Part shown: piece after piece, positions 1 to 8,922 of the stretch
Numbering within the stretch: position 1 is the first letter of the stretch
How the letters are laid out: every line of letters begins with the position of its first letter
Source of the DNA: Mesorhizobium sp.
GTDB lineage: Bacteria; Pseudomonadota; Alphaproteobacteria; Rhizobiales; Rhizobiaceae
DNA length: 64,000 nt
Reading direction: 5' to 3'
Assembly (NCBI GenBank): GCA_004020315.1
Contig: SAQG01000032.1
Span: forward strand, 1-64,000
Notes under the pieces: model-generated
What the model saw: only the letters and a program-made list of their open reading frames with translations
Database searches by the model: none
What the model was told of the DNA's origin: nothing
Translations under genes and position numbers: made by a program

Positions 1-113
1 ATCACAAACTCAAATCAACGGGAATCCTGAATCCCTTAAATCGCGACACGCTTTATCCTGTTCCTTTCAAGCGCTGCTGCGGTGCAAGAATCTTTCAAGA
101 CGCTGGAGGGACA

Positions 114-289
114 GCGCCCCCTCTGTCCTGCCGGACATCTCCCCCACGAGGGGGGAGATTGGCCCTCATTGCGGCTTTCGCTAATCTCCAACATTGATGA
201 ACAGGCGCTGTCAGCGAAGCTGCCGATCTCCCTCCTTGTGGGGGAGATGCCACCATTTTGGCAAAGAGGGGCAGGACAGAGGGGGGCGC
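114..289. repeat. Long imperfect inverted repeat (family A palindromic element)
   Basis: The left arm (114-150) carries a GCGCCCCCTCTGTCC block followed by a CATCTCCCCCACGAGG block. The right arm (about 222-289) carries their reverse complements, ending GGACAGAGGGGGGCGC. A second copy with the same outer arms lies at 43070-43230 beside hisS, so this is a dispersed element and not a gene-specific terminator. Short ORFs across it are accidental. It would fold into a long stem in RNA from either strand. I see no gene in positions 1-430. Confidence 0.8.
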
Positions 290-433
290 GAAGGATCGCT
301 GCTGCTTTCATTCTGCGCAGCCGATCGGCTTCCAACCTGTCAGAAATCACAGACCGAGATCCAGCAGAGAACGACTGTGGCCGGTATTGGCGACGCCATG
401 CATCACTTTAGCTTGAGAGCCCGCGCCCATACG

Positions 434-461
434 AAAAAACCCGGCGGTTGCCCGCCGGGTT
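434..461 (-). terminator. Rho-independent terminator of the porin gene
   Basis: A perfect 10-bp stem (AACCCGGCGG at 438-447, CCGCCGGGTT at 452-461) encloses a 4-nt loop. Read on the minus strand it is followed by a run of six T. It lies 24 bp past the porin stop codon. Confidence 0.85.
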
Positions 462-484
462 CGAGTTCAGTCAAACGCTGCTGA

Positions 485-1618
485 TTAGAACGAGCGCTGG
501 AAGCGGAGGATGCCGCCGAAGTTATCCTCCTCCTCGGCACCGGTCCAGTTGCTGACGGTGTCCTCACCAACGTGGAAGTAGTTGGCCTCGGCCGTGATCG
601 TCAGGCCGGGGACGATATCGTAAGCGATGTTCGCCGCGACGCCGAGATTCTTGCCCTCGTCATACGAGATCTGGGTGTTGAACGAGGTCTTCTCGTTGAT
701 GGTGTAGGTGCCACCGCCCCAGACTGCCCAATTGCCGCTCCACAGCTTGTACATGCCGCGGCCGGCGGCGGGGATTGCGAAGCCGCCGTCCAGGTAGTTG
801 TCGTCGGTGCCGTAGCCGGCCATGATGAACAGCGACAGGTTCTCCATCGGGGTGACGTCGAGGCGAACCTTGCCGGCCACTTCTTCATAGTTGCTGTCGT
901 AAGCAATGACGCCGGTGATCGCGCCCCAGCCCTGCGTCCACTTCACGCCGCCGACAACATGCGGAACGTAGCTGTCGATCGTGAAGTCGCCATAACCTTG
1001 CTCGAGAGAGACCACGGCCGAGAAGCCGTTGCCGGCGTCGAAGTAGTACTGGACGACGTTGGTGTCGAAGCCGCCGTAGGGAACCAGCGTATCGTTGATG
1101 ACGTTGCCGGCGTAGCCGATGAACGTATCGAAGGCCGATTCGTCCTTACCGACGCGCAGCCCACCGAGCTGGATCCAGGCGAAGTTCAGCGAGACGCCCG
1201 TGTTGCCAGCTTCGTTGAGGTACGGAGCTGTATTGCCTTGGGTGTTTTGGAAATTGAAGCGGGTCTCGGTGTAGGTCTTCAAGGTGCCGAGCTCGGTTTC
1301 CTGGCCGGTCCAGGTCTTCAGGTTGAAGCGAGCACGCTTCCAGTAGGTATCCTGCTCGTCACCGTCCTCGACGTCGACGGTCCCCGCACCGACGAATGCG
1401 CCGACGTCACCCGCGGTGATGTCGTAGCGGATGTAGCCGCCGATGCGCAGGCAGGTCTCGGTGCCGGGGATGTAGAAATAGCCAGCGCCGTAGACGTCGC
1501 AGATGCGGACGTATTCAGCGGGTTCCGGCTCGGCAACGACGACGGCGTCGGCGGCGCGCGCACCGGAAACTGCGACCAGTGCCGCAGCGGAGCCAAGAAG
1601 AAGGCTCTTGATGTTCAT
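485..1618 (-). CDS. Outer-membrane porin, Porin_2 family
   Basis: Forms a trimeric beta-barrel channel in the outer membrane for passive entry of small solutes. The protein (377 aa) begins with a Sec signal peptide (residues 1-22, ending SGARA before ADAVVV). It then has the motif typical of rhizobial porins (ICDVYGAGYFYIPGTETC, then LRIGGYIRYD), alternating aromatic-rich beta strands, and a C-terminal Phe (LRFQRSF), the usual signal for barrel insertion. I chose the ATG at 1618 because a GGAGG lies 7 nt upstream; the TTG 18 nt further out has no such site. It appears monocistronic, with its own terminator at 434-461. Related to Brucella Omp2a/b and Rhizobium RopA by family; the paralogue cannot be told from sequence alone. 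Confidence 0.93.
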   Translation of the reverse strand: MNIKSLLLGSAAALVAVSGARAADAVVVAEPEPAEYVRICDVYGAGYFYIPGTETCLRIGGYIRYDITAGDVGAFVGAGTVDVEDGDEQDTYWKRARFNLKTWTGQETELGTLKTYTETRFNFQNTQGNTAPYLNEAGNTGVSLNFAWIQLGGLRVGKDESAFDTFIGYAGNVINDTLVPYGGFDTNVVQYYFDAGNGFSAVVSLEQGYGDFTIDSYVPHVVGGVKWTQGWGAITGVIAYDSNYEEVAGKVRLDVTPMENLSLFIMAGYGTDDNYLDGGFAIPAAGRGMYKLWSGNWAVWGGGTYTINEKTSFNTQISYDEGKNLGVAANIAYDIVPGLTITAEANYFHVGEDTVSNWTGAEEEDNFGGILRFQRSF

Positions 1619-2167
1619 TTTCTGACCTCCAGTCAAAAGTTAAAAAACGGGTCTGGGTATTCTTTGCTGAAGGACAGCGTTCCCTGCCCCATCCCCACTA
1701 CCGAAAAAGATGCGCACCGCGCCGCTCCTTCGAATTCGACATTACCCATGAGGCGGCGGCGTTCAACCACCATCGCATCGGCGAAAGGTCTGTACGGGTG
1801 CTATCCCCCTGCGTTGTTGCACAAATGACACGATTTGGCCTCACTCGGAAAGCTCCCGTTAACCATTGAGCTGTCGGAAACCCTTGGGCGAGCCCTTTGC
1901 AATCCAGCCGATTCCGGCAATTGCTCCCTCCCCGGAATTGCGACGATGTTGTGAGTCGTCAGCCAAGGGATTGCCGCAGAATCGCCGCATGGCAAAAGCG
2001 GCGTTTCGGCGGGAGCCGGTTTTTTCAACGATAATGGGTCAGGCTTGTTGATTATGCCGGCGCTTTTCTTTATCCACCGGCGCAACGGAGAGGCGGCCGA
2101 GCGGTCGTTCGAATCCATCCTGTCCACCACTGCCGCGCAAGGCTGACAAGATGGGGATGTCCACAGC
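1619..2167. other. Intergenic region without a recognisable gene
   Basis: About 550 bp upstream of the porin. Open frames here are short, overlap one another in opposite strands and lack ribosome binding sites. Part of it must hold the porin promoter, but I cannot assign -35/-10 boxes with confidence. Confidence 0.5.
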
Positions 2168-2372
2168 CTGCCCGAGTTCCGCCGCCAGAAGGAGCGGGCG
2201 GGACGGATTCGTTTTCTCGAGAAGGACGAAGAGGCTCAGCTGTTCGCCGCCATAAGAGGCGCAGCGAGGATGCTTACCGGCTTTGGCCGTTGATATCGCC
2301 CGCGCCATCAACGAGCGGGAAGCCAAACGCGACGCCATGAAGCAGCGGGCTCCGCTACGCGTCATCAAATGA
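2168..2372 (+). pseudogene. Decayed coding fragment, possibly a tyrosine recombinase
   Basis: Frame 2168-2293 reads LPEFRRQKERAGRIRFLEK then DEEAQLFAAIRGAARM before a stop. The FLEKDEEAQLFAAI stretch resembles the linker of phage integrases just before the catalytic domain (usual form: FLTxxEhxxLLxAh). A second frame, shifted by one base (2289-2372), encodes DIARAINEREAKRDAMKQR and ends APLRVIK before a stop, with a terminator 25 bp on. The two pieces look like one gene broken by a frameshift and deletion. The integrase assignment is weak; its position next to the att-like site at 2489 supports it. Confidence 0.35.
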
Positions 2373-2396
2373 GTGGTTTCAATCCGACCAGTTGCT

Positions 2397-2422
2397 GGCG
2401 GCCTATTGGCCGCCCTTTTTTG
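2397..2422 (+). terminator. Rho-independent terminator after the decayed gene
   Basis: GGCGGCC (2397-2403) pairs with GGCCGCC (2408-2414) and is followed by a T tract to about 2421. It follows the stop codon at 2372, which supports former expression of the fragment upstream. Confidence 0.7.
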
Positions 2423-2488
2423 TTAGGCCCATAATGGGCCCAAAACGTTTTGGGCCAAGACCGCTTTTATCAACGAAATCAATGATTA

Positions 2489-2588
2489 TGGTGGGCCCGG
2501 AGGACGTACTCAAAGCCTTGATCTTATTTCCCTTTTCGTGGGCACAGATCAGACATCCTTCCCGTATCGTTCCGTATGGTTCCGCAAC
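2489..2588. repeat. Att-like direct repeat, left copy (partner at 10625)
   Basis: It begins TGGTGGGCCCGGAGGA, the reverse complement of a sequence that looks like the last bases of a tRNA gene ending CCA. After a diverged middle that keeps TTTTCGTGGGC come three tandem 10-bp units (TTCCCGTATC, GTTCCGTATG, GTTCCGCAAC; 2559-2588). The same arrangement occurs at 10625-10723. A tRNA 3' end plus short repeated arm sites is what a tyrosine-recombinase attachment site looks like; the assignment is inferred. No full tRNA gene is present here. Confidence 0.6.
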
Positions 2589-2799
2589 CGTCGTCGGGCG
2601 ACATTAGCTGTCTATGCCGCCTTCGCCCACCGAGCCGTCCTCGCCAAACCGATCATTAGATGTCGTGTTTGCGGCCGCGAGCGGACTGGCAGCTTCAGGC
2701 CTCGGATCTTCAACAGCCGGCATTCAGGTCGGTGTGCGCATCGTCGTGATCTACCCACAGGGGGACACCTGCGCAGTGACTAGCTTTGATTTTGGCCGC

Positions 2800-3825
2800 T
2801 CAGAGCCCGCAATTATAACGCGTGTGGACCAGAATCTGGGAGTGAGGCGGTTCGGCCGTCGCTCCGTTGAGGTTGTCGCGTATCCACCTGACGGCCGCCG
2901 TTAGCTCACCGGCGAAGTCGTGCGAGATGACGTAGTCCATTACGCCCGACTCCAACAGCGCGCGGGAGTTGTTCGTCAGTTCGTGCCCCACAAAGACCGT
3001 CTTGCCGGCTTTTCCGACGGTTTCAAGCGCCTTGGCCACGCCGCGGTTCGCGCCCGCGACGTTGTAGATGGCGGCGGGATGATCGTTGGTCTCAAAGAAG
3101 CGGATGAGCTGCTCGCACGTGGTCTCCGGCCTGTCGTCCGAAATTACCCTTTCCTCGATCTTCAGGTAGGGGAAATCCGAGCGCAGAACCCTGCGGAAAC
3201 CCATCTCCCGCTCCTGCTGGCACCGAAACGGCACGCTCATCACGATCAGGATGTTGTTTCGCTCCTTCGGCAAACCGTTCCCGATCAGCAGGGCCGCGAC
3301 GCTGCCGGCCGCATACTGATCGTTGCCGACATAGGTGCTCCGCCGAGAGCTCGGCAGGTCCGTCGTGAGGCACACGACGGGCATCCCGACCGAGCGCAGT
3401 TTGCGTATGGCCCGATTGATCGCTGGATGCTCCCGCGCCACGACGACGACGCCGTCGGCTTCGCTTCCGTCGTGTTCGATCCGGCGGCCGAATACGCCTG
3501 GCTCAAGCTGGCTCGTCGTCACGTAGTGCGCCTCGATCGAGGCGCCGGGAACCGACCGGTTGACCTCGGCCGCCGCCGCGGCCATCGCGGCATTGAAGGT
3601 CTCGCCGGACTCGCAAAACAGGCGCACCGACAGCGGCGACTCGATTTCCGACCGTTCCTGCGACAGCTTGTCGAGCGCGCCAAGCACGCGCTGCCGCGTC
3701 TTTTCCCGAACGCCGTGGCGGTTGTTGAGGACGCGATCGACCGTGGCAGGTCCCACATTCGCGAGCTCCGCGATTTCGCGGACGGTTGGCCCCTTCCAAG
3801 TTCCCGACGCCCTTCGAATCGTCAT
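2800..3825 (-). CDS. LacI-family transcriptional repressor of the adjacent sugar operon
   Basis: A 341-aa DNA-binding regulator. The N-terminal LacI helix-turn-helix is at about residues 14-36 (TVREIAELANVGPATVDRVL), with the hinge helix after NNRHGV. The remainder is a periplasmic-binding-protein-like effector domain (Peripla_BP type 1; for example VVCLTTDLPSSRRSTYVGND). The ATG at 3825 follows GGAGG with a 4-nt gap, so I preferred it to the upstream ATG at 3870. It diverges from the binding-protein gene at 4035 and very probably represses that operon, released by the imported sugar or its product. The exact ligand is unknown. Confidence 0.9.
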   Translation of the reverse strand: MTIRRASGTWKGPTVREIAELANVGPATVDRVLNNRHGVREKTRQRVLGALDKLSQERSEIESPLSVRLFCESGETFNAAMAAAAAEVNRSVPGASIEAHYVTTSQLEPGVFGRRIEHDGSEADGVVVVAREHPAINRAIRKLRSVGMPVVCLTTDLPSSRRSTYVGNDQYAAGSVAALLIGNGLPKERNNILIVMSVPFRCQQEREMGFRRVLRSDFPYLKIEERVISDDRPETTCEQLIRFFETNDHPAAIYNVAGANRGVAKALETVGKAGKTVFVGHELTNNSRALLESGVMDYVISHDFAGELTAAVRWIRDNLNGATAEPPHSQILVHTRYNCGL

Positions 3826-3942
3826 TTCGCCTCCGATCGTGATGTCTACGACATCATCCGCTAGCGCCACCGCGCCTGTAAAGGCTTATCATAAAAGGCG
3901 TTTGCGTTCCTCCACGTCGCCTCGCGATTAATGAGGTATATT

Positions 3943-3966
3943 ACATCACAAATGCATCATTGATGT
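3943..3966. promoter_or_regulatory. Candidate operator between lacI-type gene and ABC operon
   Basis: An inverted repeat ACATCA (3943-3948) / TGATGT (3961-3966) brackets a nearly palindromic ATGCATCAT core in the 209-bp divergent intergenic region. LacI-family proteins bind such palindromes. The spacing is longer than the usual compact LacI operator, so this is only a candidate. Confidence 0.3.
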
Positions 3967-4034
3967 CCTTGAGTGATGCGATTTCAATCCAAATAATAAC
4001 GTTGCTCCTGGAGGAGCTTGCGGAGGAGAATCCA

Positions 4035-5063
4035 ATGAAGCTTACGTGTAAGGTGCTTGCCACCACCCTTTTGGCTGCCACGGCGCTCAGCAGCGTGGCG
4101 GTCGCCCAGGACCAGAAGCAGTACCGCTTCGTAATGGTTTCCCATATCGGATCCAACGACCCGAACATGGGCTGGCTGACGAAGTCGATGGAGGAGTTCG
4201 AGAAGAAGTATCCGAACGTCAAGACCGAGTACATCTCGACCAACAACTACTCGGTCCAGGAGCATGTCCGTCTTCTCGAGCAAGCAATCTCGACCGGTCC
4301 TGACGGCATCGCCGTTCCGATCGTGAGTTCCGATGCTTTCGAGGGTCCGCTGCGCAAGGCGATCGACGCCGGTATTCCGGTGGTTGCCTTCAACATTCCG
4401 GATGCGCGTCCCGACGGCGAGCGCATTCCCTACCTGACCTATGTCGGCGGCGACGAATATCTGACGGGCAAGAAGCTCGGCGAATACGCGCTCGCCAAAG
4501 TCGAGGCTGGTGAAATCCCGAAGCCGACGCGTGTCGTTTGCGCCAGCCACGACTCCGCCCACCAGGGTCTCAAGGCCCGGTGTGCCGGGATGAGGGACGC
4601 GATGGAAAAGGCGGGCGCCAAGGTCGATGAGCTTTTCATCGGCGCCGAGCCCGCGACTGCCCGCAATACGTTGCAGTCGTTCCTGCAGGCCAACACCGAC
4701 ACGAACTACGTCTTCACCGTTGCCGGCTGGTCATCGCCCTGGGCTTGGGGCGTCGCCAAGGACATGGGTCTCGACCCCGACGTCGATGGCAAGGGCGTGA
4801 CAGTGCTGACCGTCGACGAAGGGCCGGTTTCTATCGAGGGCGTTCGCGCCGGCCATCTTCTCGCGACCAACAGCCAGGGCTTCTGGCTGCAGGGCTACGC
4901 GCCGATGGAATGGCTCTACTGGAACAAGGAGTTCGGCTATGCGCCGCAGTCGGACATCCTGACCGGGCCGGTCATCATCAACAAGGACAACGCCGACAAC
5001 TGGGCCACGCTGGTCCGTGGCGTGTTCGGCGACAAGGCCTACGACGAGCAGAACACCTGGTGA
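4035..5063 (+). CDS. Sugar ABC transporter substrate-binding protein (CUT2 type)
   Basis: A periplasmic binding protein (342 aa) that delivers a sugar or polyol to the permeases encoded next. The signal peptide covers residues 1-24 (MKLTCKVLATTLLAATALSS then VAVA before QDQ). The mature part has the ribose/galactose-binding fold: FVMVSHIGSNDPNMGW near the start, LLEQAISTGPDGIAVPI, and TVAGWSSPWAWGVAKD in the second lobe. The start was set by GGAGG at 4022-4026. It is the first gene of the operon, diverging from the LacI-type repressor. The companion inositol-dehydrogenase-like gene suggests an inositol-like or related polyol substrate, but that is inference. Confidence 0.92.
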   Translation: MKLTCKVLATTLLAATALSSVAVAQDQKQYRFVMVSHIGSNDPNMGWLTKSMEEFEKKYPNVKTEYISTNNYSVQEHVRLLEQAISTGPDGIAVPIVSSDAFEGPLRKAIDAGIPVVAFNIPDARPDGERIPYLTYVGGDEYLTGKKLGEYALAKVEAGEIPKPTRVVCASHDSAHQGLKARCAGMRDAMEKAGAKVDELFIGAEPATARNTLQSFLQANTDTNYVFTVAGWSSPWAWGVAKDMGLDPDVDGKGVTVLTVDEGPVSIEGVRAGHLLATNSQGFWLQGYAPMEWLYWNKEFGYAPQSDILTGPVIINKDNADNWATLVRGVFGDKAYDEQNTW

Positions 5064-5158
5064 GGCGTTCCTCCCGAGGCGGGACGGTCGAGCAACGAGG
5101 GAGCTCGGCTGTCCCGCTCTCCTTAGCGAGGCTTGAGCCTCCATTCTGGCGCTCTGCA

Positions 5159-6121
5159 ATGACTGTCAAACAGCTTACTCACACCCAGGGCCTCGGCGCC
5201 ATCATCGGCGTGGTGATCATGCTTGCCGCGTTCACGATGATCGACGTCTCGGGCTGGTGGACCAGGCAGACCATCGCCAACGTCGTTCAGTTCACCGCGA
5301 TCCTCGGCTTCGTGGCGATGGGGCAAGCACTGGTGATCATGTGCAAGGAGATTGATCTGTCGGTCGGCTCGGTCTACGGCCTGACCGGAGTCGCCTTCAT
5401 TACGCTGGAGCCAACGCTTGGCGTGCCCGGGTCGCTGCTGGCGGCACTTGTCATCGCCGCTCTCGCGGGACTTGTCCAGGCGATCGCGGTGGTGAAAGGA
5501 CAGTTGCCCTCGATGATTGTCACGCTTGGCGGTCTCTTTACCGCCCGCGGCATCATCTATGTCTGGACAGGCGGCTCGGTGCACAATTTTTCCGAGGATG
5601 CCCGCAATCATCCGGTGACCCGGCTGCTGGGAGGCGAGCTTTTCGGCATCGAGGCGGCCATCTTCTGGCTGATCGCTGTCGGCCTCGCGCTCAATCTGCT
5701 GCTCTGGGTCACGCCTTTCGGCAACCAATTGCTGGCGACGGGCGGCAGCAAGGAAAGCGCGGAATCTCGTGGGGTTCGCAGCAATCGGGTGAAGGTTACG
5801 GCCTTCGTTCTCTGCGCGCTGCTCGCGGGATTTGCCGGCGTCTTGACCTTGTGTGACCGACCGCAGACGCACGTCACATTGGGCGAGCTGATGGAGCTGG
5901 AGGCCATTTCCGCTGCGGTGATAGGCGGCTGTCTGCTCACCGGCGGACGTGGTTCTCTCGTGGGCGCCGTGCTCGGCGCCTTCATCGTCGTGAGCTTCCG
6001 TTACGAACTTATAGCGCTCGGGGCGCCGTCCTCCTGGTACATCACCTTCGTCGGCGTCGTGCTCATCGTAGCGGTCATCTTCAACCAGCTCCTGGCCCGC
6101 CGCCTCGGGCACAGCGTTTGA
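5159..6121 (+). CDS. Sugar ABC transporter permease 1 (RbsC/FrcC-like)
   Basis: An inner-membrane permease of 320 aa with about 9-10 hydrophobic segments, of the branched-chain/ribose permease family (BPD_transp_2). The family signature is visible: GQALVIMCKEIDLSVGSVYG in the first half and AVIGGCLLTGGRGSLVGAVL near the C terminus. The ATG at 5159 begins MTVKQLTHTQG; there is no strong ribosome binding site and the gene starts 95 bp after the binding-protein stop. It forms a heterodimer, by analogy, with the second permease at 6915. Confidence 0.9.
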   Translation: MTVKQLTHTQGLGAIIGVVIMLAAFTMIDVSGWWTRQTIANVVQFTAILGFVAMGQALVIMCKEIDLSVGSVYGLTGVAFITLEPTLGVPGSLLAALVIAALAGLVQAIAVVKGQLPSMIVTLGGLFTARGIIYVWTGGSVHNFSEDARNHPVTRLLGGELFGIEAAIFWLIAVGLALNLLLWVTPFGNQLLATGGSKESAESRGVRSNRVKVTAFVLCALLAGFAGVLTLCDRPQTHVTLGELMELEAISAAVIGGCLLTGGRGSLVGAVLGAFIVVSFRYELIALGAPSSWYITFVGVVLIVAVIFNQLLARRLGHSV

Positions 6122-6138
6122 CGCGGGAGCAGGCTCGC

Positions 6139-6918
6139 ATGACAAACGGTCATCCCCTCATCCAGGTCAAGAATCTCGACCTTTACTTCGGCGCTTTCCA
6201 TGCGCTCAAGAGCGTATCGGTCGATTTCCATGCAGGCGAACTCGTCGGATTGGTCGGCGACAACGGCGCGGGAAAGACGACCCTGATCCGTGTACTGTGC
6301 GGCATGCATACCCCGACATCGGGCGAGGTCTATTTCGACGGACAGCGCGTCGAGAAGTTCCATCCCAAGCTCTCAATCGATCAAGGCATCGAGACGATCC
6401 AGCAGTCGGTGGGCCTGTGCGACAACCTCTCGATCGCGCGAAACTTCTACCTCGGCCGAGAGCCGGTCCGGCGCATCCTCGGCATTCCATTTCTCGATTT
6501 CGCGACGATGCGCGACAAGTCGACACGCGTGATCCGTCAGTTCGGACTCCGCGACAACGTCTCCGCCGACGATGAAGTCGAACGCCTGTCGGGCGGTGAA
6601 CGCCAGTCGGTCAAGATCGGCCGCGCGGTCGAGTTCAGGAATCGGGTCGTCATCATGGACGAGCCGACCAACCATCTTTCAGTACGCGAACGCGAGCACG
6701 TCAACGAACTTGCCGTGCAGCTCAAGAAGCAGGGCTTGCTCGTGATTTACATCACTCACGACATCTTCCAGGTGCACAAGCTCGCCGACCGCATCGTCAT
6801 CATGGAGAACGGCGAGAAGATCGAGGATGCCTCGACCAGCAAGATGACGGCCGAACAGCTCGAGGAGGTCATCCGTCAGGGCGGCCGCGTCGTCGAGAGG
6901 CGGGAAGCACTCTCATGA
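6139..6918 (+). CDS. Sugar ABC transporter ATP-binding protein (single domain)
   Basis: The cytoplasmic ATPase (259 aa) that powers the importer. Walker A is GDNGAGKTT (about residues 39-47), the signature is LSGGERQSV, Walker B is VVIMDEPTNHLS and the H-loop is ITHDI. Many CUT2 importers use a fused two-domain ATPase such as RbsA, but this protein has one domain only, as in the rhizobial fructose importer FrcA. The ATG at 6139 is preferred to the TTG at 6118, which would overlap the permease. Its last bases overlap the start of the second permease (ATGA, 6915-6918), indicating coupled translation. Confidence 0.92.
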   Translation: MTNGHPLIQVKNLDLYFGAFHALKSVSVDFHAGELVGLVGDNGAGKTTLIRVLCGMHTPTSGEVYFDGQRVEKFHPKLSIDQGIETIQQSVGLCDNLSIARNFYLGREPVRRILGIPFLDFATMRDKSTRVIRQFGLRDNVSADDEVERLSGGERQSVKIGRAVEFRNRVVIMDEPTNHLSVREREHVNELAVQLKKQGLLVIYITHDIFQVHKLADRIVIMENGEKIEDASTSKMTAEQLEEVIRQGGRVVERREALS

Positions 6919-7889
6919 GCCTTGCCGCGATAAAACCGCTGGTGAGGCGGCATGCCGAGATCGGCATCCTGTTGATCGCCGTCGCACTGGTCGCATTCTT
7001 TTCGACCACGTCCGACGGGCGGTGGGCGAACATCTACAATTTCGGCACGATCCTCCAGGTGACCGCTACGCTCGGCCTGATGACGCTCGGCGTTGCGCTG
7101 GTTATCGGCACCGGCGAGATCGACATTTCCGTCGGCTCGACCTTCGGCATGGGCGCGCTGGTCTATCTGTGGCTCGCGGCCCGGGTCGACCCTGCCGCCG
7201 CGGCCGTAGCGGCCGCAGCCGTCGGCGCGGCAATAGGTTCGCTTAACGGGCTGCTTGTCACCCGAACCGGTACGCCCTCGCTGATCATCACGCTTGGCAC
7301 GCTGATGATCTTTCGCGGCATTGCCATCGCGCTGACCGAGGGGTTTTCCTTCTCCATTCCTTATGCGGCGCGCAAGGGCCGGAGTTTCGAGATCCTCGGC
7401 GGCGGCGAGTTCCTCGGCTTCAACACCGCGCTCTACTGGCTGATCCTGCTTCTGGTCCTTTTGACCGTGGTACTCACCGCCATGCCTTTCGGGAACCGGC
7501 TGCTTGCCGTAGGTGGGTCGGCAGACAGCGCCCATTCGCGCGGGGTCCGTGTCGGTCGCGTCAAGCTTTCCGCCTTTGTCATCTGCGGCGCGCTCGCCGC
7601 CTTCGCCGGAACGCTGGAAGCGGGCAAGCTCGGCTTCGCCGATGGCTCGATGGGAAGGCTCATGGAGCTGCAGGCGATTGCATCCTGCGTCCTGGGCGGG
7701 TGCCTGCTGGCTGGAGGGCGGATCTCGCTCGTCGGGGCACTGCTCGGCGCCTTCGTTCTCTCGTCGATTCAGTCCTACCTCGTGGTGATGGGCGTGGCGC
7801 CGCAGTGGTTCCTGCTCTTCCTGGGGATCATCGTCGTGCTCGCAGCCTACGGAGATCAATCGCTCCGGCAGTGGGCGCTCAAGAAATAG
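6915..7889 (+). CDS. Sugar ABC transporter permease 2
   Basis: The second inner-membrane permease (324 aa), same family as the product at 5159: GVALVIGTGEIDISVGSTFG and VLGGCLLAGGRISLVGALLG are the matching signature segments. It starts inside the ATPase stop codon (ATGA overlap). Two different permeases, one single-domain ATPase and one binding protein make a complete importer. An alanine-rich stretch (DPAAAAVAAAAVGAA) forms one transmembrane segment. Confidence 0.9.
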   Translation: MSLAAIKPLVRRHAEIGILLIAVALVAFFSTTSDGRWANIYNFGTILQVTATLGLMTLGVALVIGTGEIDISVGSTFGMGALVYLWLAARVDPAAAAVAAAAVGAAIGSLNGLLVTRTGTPSLIITLGTLMIFRGIAIALTEGFSFSIPYAARKGRSFEILGGGEFLGFNTALYWLILLLVLLTVVLTAMPFGNRLLAVGGSADSAHSRGVRVGRVKLSAFVICGALAAFAGTLEAGKLGFADGSMGRLMELQAIASCVLGGCLLAGGRISLVGALLGAFVLSSIQSYLVVMGVAPQWFLLFLGIIVVLAAYGDQSLRQWALKK

Positions 7890-7899
7890 AGGATTGCAG

Positions 7900-8922
7900 A
7901 TGTCGATCAGGCTGGCGATCATCGGCGCAGGTGTAATGGGCGCCGACCATGCCCGGATTGTCGCCGAGAGCCTGCCGGGCGCGAAGCTGCAGGTGATCTG
8001 CGACGCATCGCTGGAACGCGCACGGAAGGTCGCTGACGACTTCGGTGCGGTCGATGTCGCAACCGATTCCCTCGATACCATCAGGCGGAGCGATGTCGAC
8101 GCCGTGCTGATCGCGAGCCCGGACGAAACCCACGCTCCCCTGTCGCTCGCTGCGATCGAAGCTGGCAAGCCCGCGCTGTGCGAGAAGCCATTGTCGCAAA
8201 GCGCCAGGGAGTGTCTCGACGTGATCAAGACCGAGACCTCGTGCGGGCGACAGTTTGTTCAGCTCGGCTTCATGCGCCGCTTCGACCCGTCCTACGCCGA
8301 GATGAAATCCGCGCTCGACGACGGGGCGCTCGGGCGGGCGATCATGATGCACAACTTCCACCGCAACGTCGAAGCGCCGGCGAACTTTACCGGCCAAATG
8401 GCGATCACCAACTCGGCTCCGCACGAATTCGACGTCGCGCGCTTCGTGCTCGGCTCCGACTACCGGTCGATCTCCGTCTTCCAGCCCTCCGTCGTGGACG
8501 CGTCGAAGACGGGTGCGCCAGTTTTCATGGTGCTCGAAACGACGACCGGCCAGCTCGTCAACATCGAGATCAACAACAACGCCGCCTATGGCTACGACGT
8601 GCGGGGCGAGCTGGTCGGCGAGAAGGGGTCAGTCTTCCTCAACGGACCGATACACGCCCGCTACAATCTGTCCATGCAGTCGCTCGAACGCTATGCCACT
8701 GACTGGCGGCCGCGTTTCGCCGAGGCCTACAGGCTCCAGAATAGAGCGTTCCTGGAATTCGTCCGGTCAGGTGTGTTCCACGCCGTGGCGGCCGACGCCT
8801 GGGATGGCTACTGCGCCGCGCTGGTCGCGGAAGCAGGCGTCGAGGCGCTCGCAACGGGCGGGCGTGTGAATGTCGTTTTGGAAGCCAAGCCCGCCCTGTA
8901 CCAAAGGCGGATGCATCGATGA
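7900..8922 (+). CDS. Gfo/Idh/MocA oxidoreductase, inositol 2-dehydrogenase-like
   Basis: An NAD(P)-dependent dehydrogenase of 340 aa. The N-terminal Rossmann fold begins RLAIIGAGVMGADHA. The cofactor/catalytic Lys motif is CEKPLS and the HEFDVARFVLG segment carries the usual active-site His/Asp. The run DYRSISVFQPS...NIEINNNAAYGYDVRGELVGEKG follows the order seen in myo-inositol 2-dehydrogenase (IolG), so oxidation of an inositol or related polyol is likely. AGAGG at 7888-7892 sets the ATG at 7900. It acts on the imported substrate and overlaps the next gene by 4 bp. Family certain, substrate not. Confidence 0.88.
   Translation: MSIRLAIIGAGVMGADHARIVAESLPGAKLQVICDASLERARKVADDFGAVDVATDSLDTIRRSDVDAVLIASPDETHAPLSLAAIEAGKPALCEKPLSQSARECLDVIKTETSCGRQFVQLGFMRRFDPSYAEMKSALDDGALGRAIMMHNFHRNVEAPANFTGQMAITNSAPHEFDVARFVLGSDYRSISVFQPSVVDASKTGAPVFMVLETTTGQLVNIEINNNAAYGYDVRGELVGEKGSVFLNGPIHARYNLSMQSLERYATDWRPRFAEAYRLQNRAFLEFVRSGVFHAVAADAWDGYCAALVAEAGVEALATGGRVNVVLEAKPALYQRRMHR

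Noticed and set aside
572..1828. 418-codon open frame opposite the porin gene
   Set aside because: It is antisense to a clear porin with signal peptide and terminator; the translation has the Val/Asp/Gly-rich composition of a GC-rich shadow frame.
2489..2520. tRNA gene at the att-like repeats
   Set aside because: Only a tRNA-3'-end-like string is present; no D-arm, anticodon arm or acceptor 5' strand could be found at either copy.
5123..6145. 340-codon minus-strand frame across the first ABC permease
   Set aside because: A shadow of the permease gene; the product is Arg/Asp/His-rich without any family features.
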